Assembly: GCA_024305745.1 (NCBI GenBank)
Contig: JAHRBS010000013.1
Location: 1,798,001-1,862,000 of the forward strand
Length of the DNA stretch: 64,000 nt
Reading direction: 5' to 3'
From: Polyporus tsugae
Lineage: Eukaryota > Basidiomycota > Agaricomycetes > Polyporales > Polyporaceae
Shown here: piece after piece, positions 55,817 to 64,000 of the stretch
How the letters are laid out: the number at the start of each line of letters is the position of its first letter
Numbering within the stretch: position 1 is the first letter of the stretch
The notes under the pieces: model-generated
Databases searched by the model: none
The model's input: only the letters and a program-made list of their open reading frames with translations
Told to the model about the DNA's origin: nothing
Program-made: the position numbers and the translations under genes

Positions 55817-58032
55817 ATGGACGGCCCTGTACTGGATCCCGTTCCCCACGAACGCCGTGCCAGGTCCGGCCCGATGGACCTGTCGGTAGCACTACCTGAA
55901 GGCTCTGCGAGCGCCACCGCACCTCTCAAGCGCAGTGCGTCGGAGGCATTCAAGGACGTATCGGACGACGAGTCGAAGCATAAGAAGCTGAAGGATTCGA
56001 GCGGGAATGCCAAAGGACACGATGGCGGAGCCAACCCGGACGGTGCCACGCTCGCGGACAACCTGGAAGAAGAGCTCCAGTGCGGCTGCTGCTCAGCGAT
56101 CGTGTACCGGCCGGTGGTTGTGACCCCGTGCCAGCATTTCTTTTGCGGAAGGTGTGTGCGCACGTGCTGTGTCCTCGCGGATTGTCGGACGGTGGGGCTG
56201 AAGTTTCTGTGGCGGCGCGCCGTGCAGTTGTGTTATGCTCTGGATCAAGGTGAGCGGTTTCGGGTCTCTGGTGAGATGCTGGGAAGCAGCGTGAGGCGTT
56301 TCGGCCTCGGCTGTCGGTTCTCGGTCTTCGGTCTTCATGCTCTGAGTCGTATTGCCTCCGCATGTTTCGCTGCCATGTATTCACGTGTATGCGACGACAG
56401 TGTACTGACGGATGGATGTCGTGCAGAATGGCGGTACAAGCTGCCCGGCCTGTCGGACCTTGTCCACGAGCGTCTCGTTTTCACGGCCATTGCAGAAGGT
56501 CGTCGACACGCTCCTGCGACATGCCCCGGACAAAGCTCGGTCGGTCTCTGAACGCATGCAAGCGGACGCTCTCTACCACCCTGGTGTACACCTCCGGGTA
56601 TATTCCGTCCTGTAGTCTCGCAGTCCGCCACGGTGCTGACATCTGATTGCGTATAGATCCCTAGCCCCAGAGAAGCCTCTCCAGAGCCAGCTCTGCCCTC
56701 CGCAAACAGTATTTATGTCAGGCCGTGCCCGAATTGCCTTCAGGGAAACCAGTGGGGGTGGAGGTGTCCTCAGCCTATTGTTGACCCTGACGCGGACCCG
56801 AATAATGCGTGGTTAGCCGACGACGGCAACCCTCCCGGTCATGGTGTGTGTGGGAATTGGTAGGTGACCCTGACTTGATAGAATAAGCTCTATCTGACTT
56901 GTTCTGGCAGCGAGAACATCCTCGCGCTGCAGGCACCTACGACCACACGGTGTGATTTCTGTCAAGTCTCGTTCTGCGGCATCAACGTGCCCCAACGGTG
57001 CATGGCATGTCCGTTGGAGTCGCAGCAGCCTCAAAGCTTCTCAGACATCGGTGACCTGATCCAATCCGGAGAGGTCTACGAGTGCTTTGATGGCAATACG
57101 GTCGAGGTCGATTTGATATTGGACTACTTGAGCGCACAAGGTCTTATGCCGAAGCACATCTACAAGGAGGTATGTCGTCATTAGAAGCTAATTCGCTTCA
57201 CCGGGTTAAATATATAACCCTCATCATTGCCCAGATTGTCCAGCATATTCAAAATCAACCCGGCCAGTTCGCGCCGCTCATCGCGCAGGAGATGTTTATG
57301 GACGTCCACCCAGTAGCAAGTGGAATCGATCCTGATCCTCGTGCTCCCCGTCGCAAGATTTGTAGGGTCTGCGCGGCAGAGATCCTGCTGTACGGCCTCC
57401 GCGAGTGGTGGGTACGCGAACGCAAGAAGGGCTTCCTCGAGCCGCACGTCCTGGCCCGCCCAGACTGTCCCGATGGGAGTCAATGCCCGCGACAGAAGAG
57501 CCACGGTGCGTATCACTCTCCGTCCATCCTCCTGATCTACGTGTATTAAAACCTGGCCCGGGTTCACCAGCGCATGCGAAGGAATGTAAGTCTGCCCTTC
57601 CTTAGATATCAGTGATAGACATGGTCGACATGTTCTGATTATGTTATGTACTCTTGCCAACTGACTCTTGGCGTTCTCCCACCAGTCAACCATATCATTG
57701 CACAGCACGAATCTCAGCCTGCTGTCGAGCCCGCACGTCAACCAGCGCCCGTTCGCGAACCTGACGTCCGCCCCTCCACTAACTTCCCATTGCCGGCTCC
57801 TGCTGCCCCTCAACCCGGACAAGAAGGGGTGCGCGAACCTCGAGCCGGACCAAGTACAAGTGCTGCCGGCCCCATTGCGAGACGACCCTTGCCGCTCGTG
57901 GACGACCTTCCTCCGCCACCGTCGTTCCTCCCGTTCCTCGTTGCCCCGGCCGAGTATCCCGCAGATCTCGCCGAGTACGGCTCCGCTCCCTCCTCCCAGG
58001 ACTTCCGCGACGAGGTCGATGCGTTGCTCTGA
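55817..58032 (+). CDS. CHFR: CHFR-type E3 ubiquitin ligase with RING, Cys-rich region and PBZ finger
   Basis: A checkpoint-type RING ligase. Exon 1 (55817-56151) gives a disordered start, then the RING opening LQCGCCSAIVYRPVVVTPCQ with HFFCG. A 22-nt microexon (56228-56249) adds SCVMLWIK, and the exon from 56427 continues NGGTSCPACR. The assembled RING has C-x2-C, C-x-H, C-x2-C and C-x2-C as in animal CHFR. The conserved helix follows (LLRHAPDKARSVSERMQADA), then the Cys-rich region (VRPCPNCLQGNQWGWRCPQP, CGNCENILALQAPTTTRCDF then CQVSFCG, QRCMACPLE). Near the C-terminus, CPDGSQCPRQKSHAHAKEFN then HI, assembled over two introns, aligns with the PAR-binding zinc finger of human CHFR. The tail is Pro-rich and ends in DEVDALL. 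No FHA domain is found at the N-terminus. Confidence 0.9.
56228..56249 (+). other. 22-nt microexon in the CHFR RING finger
   Basis: The microexon is flanked by CGCCGTGCAG and GTGAGCGG. With the upstream exon ending two bases into a codon, it encodes the rest of Ser and CVMLWIK in frame. Without it the RING lacks one zinc ligand and the frame breaks. Confidence 0.85.
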
Positions 58033-58850
58033 GTCCGAAACCTCGATGGTCCCAACGACGCATTTTCTTCTGGAATTTCCACTCACCACACTTCGTGCTG
58101 CGATCAAGCGAAGTACTTACTTACGACGGCGTGTCGTGCGTCATTAATTACACGTTCCCGTCGATCTTCTCGATTATTGGTCCCGGGTCTTCTTGCTGTA
58201 TCTTTCGCGTCTCTCGTTGCGCATGCTGTCCAATCTGCTATCGGGGATTGGTTGGAAGGTTACGTCACATCGTGTACTTGTACCCACTACTACTTACCTT
58301 ACACGCACGCTTTCTCGTACGGCAGCTCGTGGAATGCCATGTCTCGTGGTCTTTCGCCTTATCTGTGTCCGCGCTGACGCACAATGAATGAGGTGATGTG
58401 ACGATACAGAGGTGTGGGATGATAGTGCAACACGGGTCGGATTAGAATGCTACTTAAGTAAACATGCTATTTGAAGAAAAAGCAAAATAACCACGGTTTT
58501 CCTTAGGCAGCTGGGTGAAAATCGAGCAAAGCACACGCCCGTGTGGTACGCAGAAGAACATAGATGGCGACAAGACAACACGTCCTGAAGAGGTAGCGCA
58601 CCCCACCCCACCCCTGTGGGGAAGATTTGAGGAAGGATGCACATGGAACATAAAATTAAAAGCAGAGGACGATATTTACAGAAAGTCGAATGACCAGGTA
58701 GGAATACCTAGCTGTTGGCCGAAGGGGACGGGAGGCGCCAACCACTAGATCGACCGGCGCAGACACAGCAGAAGGCAACGCAAAACGCAAGAGCAGCGCG
58801 TGAAGTGTTGAAGGGCGAACGAACGCGAGCGCCGGCAGCGAGCATAAAAT
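58033..58850. other. Convergent intergenic stretch (CHFR / 782-aa gene)
   Basis: 3' flanks of two convergent genes. T-rich and AT-rich in parts (58440-58500). No convincing gene or RNA is seen. Confidence 0.5.
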
Positions 58851-61199
58851 TCACAAGTAGGAGAGGCCCATGTACATAGACCCGGTCTCCTCCCAGGGAC
58901 GCCTCGTCTTCTCCTGGATGTAGGCCGCCTTTTGCGTCTTGGCCTCCTCCGAGCGCCGCCTCGCCTTGTCGGCGAGCTCCTCCGCCAGCTGCTCCGTGCG
59001 CGCCCTCGCCGCCGCCTCCTTCAGCCGCCTCTCCTTCTTCTTGCATTTGACGAGCGAGGCGAGGCTGACCGTCGACATCCTCGAGGGCGGCACGATTTCG
59101 TCGGAGGTCGACGTCGTCGAGTCCAGGCTCTTCTTCGGCGCCGCGTCGCTCCTGCTCCCGCTGAGGCTCTTTCCGCCGATGCCGAACAGCTTCGTGATGC
59201 CGGACCTGATGCTGCCCTTGACGGAGTGGTCGGAGTGGTCGGACACGACGGGCGAGAGCGGCGTGGCCGAGGGCGAGGGCGAGAGCCGGGACGACGACGG
59301 GATCGGCAGCGGCGTCTGCGACTTCCACTTCCTCATTCCTGCCCAGTCAGCACTGGCATGCTGGTGCTGGTGCTGGTGTTCCGCATAGGGCGAGGCCGAG
59401 GCCGAGGCCGAAGGCGAAAGCGAAAGCGAGGGCTGCTCAGGCTGATAGGGCGACGGGGTGTCGACGGACAACCTGGGAAGTTCAACAGGAGCGTACTCGG
59501 AGGGATGGGCGAACTCGGGCGTGCAGGCGGTGTACAGCGAGCCTTCTTCCGAGGCGGGGAGCGAGTCCGACGAGCCCCGCGAGCGAAGCTTCCCAAACGG
59601 CGGCTGCGTCCCACGCTCCACCACGAAGTGCTGCCGCGCGTTCTCAAGGACGTCTTCGATCATAATGACGGACGAGCGCTGAGCCGGTTGGCCGGCGATA
59701 GTACTGCCAGTGACTGGCAAACTTGAATGCGACTGTGGCGGAAAAGCCTGCGCATATCTCCGCTGCGACCCGATAGTGGGCTGCACGCCGGCACTGGAGG
59801 ACGAGGTCGCGGCTGCTTCAGCCTGAGGTGCATACACCGAGGAAGTAGCCAGGTTAGATGCCATGAGCTGCAGTGGATGTGGTCGACGGGAGGGCTTGAG
59901 ATTTCGTGAAGGCTCGCTCCATGAATGCGCTCTTGGCTCGGTGCTGAACGTGGAGGGGCTCCAGAGCAGAGAATCACTCCTCGATGGCAGGAAATCTTCA
60001 TCTTTAAGGAAAGATAACTGGAGGAAGGGCGGATTCGGGGACGAGTGGGGCGGATCCGGAGGTGGTACCTCCTCGTCCATAAGTTCCTCCAGGCGGATCG
60101 TCTCCGTCTCGTCAGTTGAGCGACGGGAGTGGCGATAGTCAATCGCGGCAGACTCCTCGATGATACCGTCAAGCTTCGCGTTAGAAGAAGGATCCGCGGC
60201 ATCGCTTGGTGGAGAAGAAGAAGATGCCGTCGTGACGGGCTGCGATACTATGTGGGCTGAGAAGGATGAAGAAGATGCACGGGGGAGGCTCGGCGTCTGG
60301 AGGGAGCTGGAAGAGGTCGATGAGAGTGGGGAGTCCAACGACGGGATAAACGAGAGGCGGTGAGGCTCAGAGCTGTGCGCGTGTTGCGGGGGAGGAGGGA
60401 GCAAGGGAAGGTTGTGGAAGGTAGACGCAGCTTCCCGTTCCGACCACCGATTGGGGACCGAGGCGGGGACAGAGCCCAGAGAATCCCAGATCATACCACG
60501 CGGGATGATCTCCCCAGAAACCATGTTGCTGAACGAATCGAGACCCTTCATAGGAGACGCCTCGGGGATGGGCTTTCTTGCTGATCGTAACTCCGCCGTG
60601 AAGGCCAACCAATCTTGCTCTGTCGAGGTAGACATGACGCTCAACGGACGGGCGCCGAAGGAAGAGGGAGGGGGGAAAATTCGCCCATTGCGCCTGGATG
60701 TTATTGGAGACGAACCTGTGTCCGGGGACGCGACATGTTTTCGACGGGGAATAGGGAGGCTTTGGAATGAAACGGCCTCGGTAGCGAGAGGCGGGTCGGG
60801 AGAGAGAAGAGCACCAAAGGAGCTCATCCGGTTCAGGGCAGGCATCTCTTGCTGCTGCCCAGACGAACGCGGACGAACTGCGTACATAAAGTCAAGGACG
60901 TTCAATAGCGCACGCCAAACAGGGAACGTACCAAGGATCACGGGCGTCGTCGCCCGGGTGTAATCCAACTTTGTATCATCCCTGAAAGAGAGCACCGATG
61001 CTATCGACATATCAGAGAGCCTCTTGAAGCTCGAAGAAGTTGGACTGGGCGTCCTCGTCATGTCGGCTCGTGTTGCTCGGGAAGCCAGAGAGGCCACAGG
61101 GCCCCCCTGACCGGGTGCGCCGAACTCCTGGAGGTCAGCAAGCACAAATAGAGGCTCCGAGGGGGCTGGAGGGTGCGAGGACGACCGAAAGCGAGGCAT
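58851..61199 (-). CDS. 782-aa Ser/Pro-rich hypothetical protein with C-terminal charged helix
   Basis: A single uninterrupted exon of 782 codons, unusual for this gene-dense, intron-rich window. The start MPRFRSSSHPPAPSEPLFVL then ADLQEFGAPG leads to TPTSSSFKRLSDMSIASVLS and a more ordered, hydrophobic segment VILGTFPVWRALLNVLDFMY. Most of the rest is Ser/Pro/Ala-rich with acidic patches (DEEVPPPDPPHSSPNPPFLQ). A short repetitive SASASASPYAEHQHQHQH stretch is visible. The C-terminus has SIRSGITKLFGIGGKSLSGS, then a long charged coiled-coil helix (VKCKKKERRLKEAAARARTE then QLAEELADKARRRSEEAKTQ). Family not recognised. Length, one exon and motif texture suggest a basidiomycete-specific protein. 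A 264-codon antisense frame (58932-59726) is likely a shadow. Confidence 0.8.
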   Translation of the reverse strand: MPRFRSSSHPPAPSEPLFVLADLQEFGAPGQGGPVASLASRATRADMTRTPSPTSSSFKRLSDMSIASVLSFRDDTKLDYTRATTPVILGTFPVWRALLNVLDFMYAVRPRSSGQQQEMPALNRMSSFGALLSPDPPLATEAVSFQSLPIPRRKHVASPDTGSSPITSRRNGRIFPPPSSFGARPLSVMSTSTEQDWLAFTAELRSARKPIPEASPMKGLDSFSNMVSGEIIPRGMIWDSLGSVPASVPNRWSEREAASTFHNLPLLPPPPQHAHSSEPHRLSFIPSLDSPLSSTSSSSLQTPSLPRASSSSFSAHIVSQPVTTASSSSPPSDAADPSSNAKLDGIIEESAAIDYRHSRRSTDETETIRLEELMDEEVPPPDPPHSSPNPPFLQLSFLKDEDFLPSRSDSLLWSPSTFSTEPRAHSWSEPSRNLKPSRRPHPLQLMASNLATSSVYAPQAEAAATSSSSAGVQPTIGSQRRYAQAFPPQSHSSLPVTGSTIAGQPAQRSSVIMIEDVLENARQHFVVERGTQPPFGKLRSRGSSDSLPASEEGSLYTACTPEFAHPSEYAPVELPRLSVDTPSPYQPEQPSLSLSPSASASASPYAEHQHQHQHASADWAGMRKWKSQTPLPIPSSSRLSPSPSATPLSPVVSDHSDHSVKGSIRSGITKLFGIGGKSLSGSRSDAAPKKSLDSTTSTSDEIVPPSRMSTVSLASLVKCKKKERRLKEAAARARTEQLAEELADKARRRSEEAKTQKAAYIQEKTRRPWEETGSMYMGLSYL
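59335..59435. repeat. Low-complexity trinucleotide/hexanucleotide repeats
   Basis: CTGGTG repeats (59360-59378) and GAGGCC / GAAAGC repeats (59390-59432) inside the 782-aa gene encode HQHQHQH and SASASA on the minus strand. Likely length-variable. Confidence 0.75.
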
Positions 61200-61295
61200 G
61201 GCATAAAAAACGCAAACCGTACGCGACCAAGATCGAATATATACTGTAACTAACTACTGCCCCGTACCGCCCGTGCCCGCGGTGCCAAGCTAATA

Positions 61296-63729
61296 CTATG
61301 TGCTAGCATACTCGCTGCTCGCTGATGCCGATGAGCCCACTGGCACCAGGGCGCGCGCAAACCCCCGAGTGTTTGAGCTACCGACACCACCATCAGAACC
61401 CCCTCGCATGAACGATGCATCGGACATCCCGCGTGGACGCGCCGCCGCCGGTAGGTCTAGACGCCCGTTCCCGCCCCCGCCCCCGCCGCTCATATCCGAG
61501 CTTCTTCCCCTGCTCCCGCCGCTGTCTTTGTCGTGCTTCGGACGCCCGCCTGCAGGCCGTTTCTGCGAGTACGCCTGCGGTACCGGTCAGCCTTAGGAAA
61601 ACCTTCAGCAACAAGGGACGCACCATAACGACGCGTAGTGCTCTTGGGGTGCCCAATACAAGACCGAAGGTGAGCACGCGGGACACGTGTTTACGCAACC
61701 GGACCTCACCTTATTTGAAGACTTCGACAGCTGCACAGTGTCGAGACGCCATATATGCCGACAGATGTCGCGTAGCTTAGCGCGCGATGCATCGCGTGTT
61801 TGACCAGCGATTGCAGATGTGTTAGCTGGTATGTGCTGGAGAGGAGCAAGAGCTGGCTTAGGACAGCCGGTGCGTGTTGAAGGGGCGTGACCAAAGCCAT
61901 GGAGTAGAAGTACTGCATGAACGCGAGCGTGATAGGATATGGTTCCGAGAGGTTGAATGTGCGCGGCGCGAGGCGCGGATCCGGCCGAGGCTCCTGGCGA
62001 TTGGTGGTCGGGACGTCCGGAGCGGGCGTATGCGACGGAACGGCAGGCATCGTATCCAGAGCGCGCGAGGCGGCTTGGACGAACAGCTTCCGTTGCTCTT
62101 TGAACCACGGCCAGCGCTCCTCGAGCAGTTTTCGCGAAACCTTGATCCTTCGCCCATCGTCGCAGATGATCTCGAAGTCGGCCATGAGACCCTCCTCCAA
62201 CGCCGCTAAGCCGAGCTCTTGCATCTGGATGTCCAGCTGCAGAGGCGGCGGCTGGTAGATACCAAACGCCTCCAGGTCGATGCAGGTGACGTGATCCCAG
62301 CTGAGCAGGCGGCGGTTGTAGTCTTCTACCAGGTTCCCGTGTCGGTTTCCGAATACAACAAACTTGTTGGCGGACGCCCACAGACAGCTGCGGAACCAGG
62401 AGCCTGTCGCAAGAGCACTACCAGGGTCGATTCGCGACCATGTCATGTTAATGAGATCCAAGGCCCATATCGAGAACGACTGGTATGTTTGTGAGAGATA
62501 TGTGCCGGCGACGATGAAGAAGGTACCAAGGATGGCGCCTGTGGGGAAACGCAGTCCGGGAGGGAAGGAGGTGCCGGTCATAGAGGAGGACCGATCGGAG
62601 ACAGTAAAATCACCATCTGAGAGCGGGGTAAAGACTTCCAGTTCGCGCTGAACATCGGTGAACTGCGAGATTTGTTAGCGAATGTGAGAGTCCAGCTCAA
62701 CCCACGTAAGTTTTGATGACGAACTCACGTTGTAGTTGCTGAAGAGGAAGATGTCACAGGGGTAGTCATCATTTGGGGCGGCGGAGTACGGAAGGTGGAT
62801 CAGGGATTCGCTTTGTGTCGCGTTGGGGGCGGGGGGTGCTTTCTTGTCGATGCTGAACCGCGTCCCGGGCTGGCTTAGCCTCGAAGACTGGCTGACGCCA
62901 CGAAGCTCGTCTTGGGGGAGGCGGACGCGGTCGTCGGCTGTGACTGCGACGCTGCGGTATGTGCCACAATGCCTGGGGTAGTCGCGTCGTTGGATCCAAG
63001 TCTTGGCGAGGAGGTCGAAGATGTATACATCATCTAGCCAGACATTCGCGAGGTCCTGGCCACCTATAATGAATAGTCGATCCGCAGTGACGGAAGATAG
63101 GTGGGCGTAACGTGCATTTGGGATGAGGGAGGAGTCGGCAGGAATGGGAACAGCAGGGAGCCAGTGTCGGGTGGTGAGGTCGAAGAGGCGGACGTCGTTC
63201 AACACGCAGAGGTCCTCCGGGTTGTCTGACTGTGGTTTGATGGCCATACCTCCGAATATAATGAGATGATTCCGCCCTACATGCGTCCGCGCGCGAGGTT
63301 AGTTTCGGAAGAGCATCAGCGATGTGTGCGCCTCAAGAGATACGTACAGGTATCTGCGCTGTGGAAGTAACGCGCCTGGGGGATGTCGTCCTCTGGAGAC
63401 TGGGCAACTCTCTCCCACCGAAAGGAGTCCAGGTCGAACATGTAGATATCCGAGACCATTTTGCGCTCCGAGACCAAACGTCCACCCTGTATTCGTGGAT
63501 CCGTGCATGGTAACGTTCAGGAGAAGAGTGTTTATATGTCAACAAAATGGGCACTCACATAGAGATACATCTTGGACCCTACGACCGTAGTGGAAGCACC
63601 CTACGTGTGCATGCACGTTATGCGCGAGAGGTACCAGGGTACAGAGAACCAAGTGCGCACCACAAGCTTGGGGGGTACATCTCCGGTGGTCTTGCGACAG
63701 AAGGCCGTGAGATCGGAGATAGGATACAT
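61296..63729 (-). CDS. Kelch-repeat and BTB protein (Ral2/LZTR1-like)
   Basis: Kelch repeats at the N-terminus: LTAFCRKTTGDVPPKLV spliced to GASTTVVGSKMYLY, then GGRLVSERKMVSDIYMFDLD, LIIFGGMAIKPQSDNPEDLC, RLFDLTTRHWLPAVPIPADS, LFIIGGQDLANVWLDDVYIF and, after a loop, TGAILGTFFIVAGTYLSQTY and FVVFGNRHGNLVEDYNRRLL. A BTB-type region follows: GLMADFEIICDDGRRIKVSR then KLLEERWPWF, PYPITLAFMQYFYSMALVTP, LSQLLLLSSTYQLTHLQSLV and GVSTLCSCRSLQIR. The tail is low complexity, with LDLPAAARPRGMSDASFMRG and SASASSEYAST at the stop 61296-61298. Fission-yeast Ral2, a Ras-pathway protein, and LZTR1, a Cul3 adaptor for Ras, share this kelch-then-BTB order. The first ATG I can place is at 63729-63727, just after a possible acceptor (GAGACAG), so an upstream exon may exist. 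Confidence 0.82.
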
Positions 63730-64000
63730 GGCTGTCTCAGTCGGGAAGCAAGGGGGACAGACACCCAGAACGAGGCCGCACGGTGAAGTGGTGAGGAGGT
63801 AAGGGAGGGCGAGGGACGGGTTTAGTACAGTTACAGTGCAGTGTCACCGTCCACCCGCAACAGCGGGGTTCCAATTCCTCCCGATCGGGCTGTCCGATCT
63901 CTCTTCTGATCTCGCCTGACATCACTCCTCTTTCGGCAATTTGGGCTCAAACGCTCCTTCTCTCATCCCCCACAAACTCCATCGCTAAGCTACCCAAGAT
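63730..64000. other. Right-edge sequence upstream of the kelch-BTB gene
   Basis: Probable 5' region or first exon of the kelch-BTB gene. A minus-strand frame at 63737-63925 could contribute a first exon, but the joint cannot be confirmed inside the window. Confidence 0.4.

Noticed and set aside
58932..59726. 264-codon plus-strand frame opposite the 782-aa gene
   Set aside because: Arg/Leu/Gly-rich translation with no domain; typical antisense shadow of a GC-rich Ser/Pro-coding strand.

Overview
The window is nuclear DNA of a basidiomycete fungus, most likely an Agaricomycete and plausibly a polypore. Genes sit a few hundred bases apart on both strands, coding regions are GC-rich, and most genes are cut by many short introns of about 50-75 bases with GT...AG ends. 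Several families are typical of mushrooms: an intron-rich seven-helix membrane protein, a kelch-BTB protein, fungal-specific zinc-cluster and C2H2 regulators, and a secreted class 3 lipase. No virus, transposon ORF, CRISPR array or bacterial operon is visible. All products were assigned by reading translations, without database searches.

Layout, left third: a serine-rich hypothetical protein (minus, 863-2014); a seven-helix membrane protein (plus, 3587-5313); a large adenylation / membrane / flavoprotein gene of TmpL-like architecture (minus, 5913-9996); a poorly resolved 3.9 kb stretch with at least one probable membrane-protein remnant or gene; then RAD50 (minus, 13860-18987), divergent over 127 bp from a short coiled-coil SCOC-like gene.

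Middle third: an F-box-type leucine-rich protein, the proteasome ubiquitin receptor RPN13, the lysosomal/vacuolar GTPase ARL8 divergent from the mitochondrial RNA-processing factor PET127, a universal-stress-protein gene that directly overlaps the end of a small UBA gene, a saccharolysin-type M3 metallopeptidase divergent from a Ste7/Fuz7-type MAP kinase kinase, RIO1 kinase divergent from a small membrane protein, the mitoribosomal IGR protein (mS41), a tRNA-Glu(UUC), and a C2H2 regulator.

Right third: an FHA-domain splicing-factor-like protein, a secreted lipase, a 4.5 kb gene-poor stretch upstream of a Zn2Cys6 regulator, a CHFR-type ubiquitin ligase with a PAR-binding zinc finger, a 782-residue single-exon hypothetical protein, and a kelch-BTB protein that runs to the right edge.

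Most genes are ordinary housekeeping genes and are not functionally linked. The points most worth a second look are three in-frame microexons (12 nt in RPN13, 22 nt in ARL8, 22 nt in CHFR), each lying in a conserved core motif and easy for gene callers to miss; a CHFR homologue with a PBZ finger but no FHA domain; the TmpL-like A-TM-FNR fusion; the overlapping UBA/USP pair; and the SCOC-like gene whose obvious start codon reads GTG.
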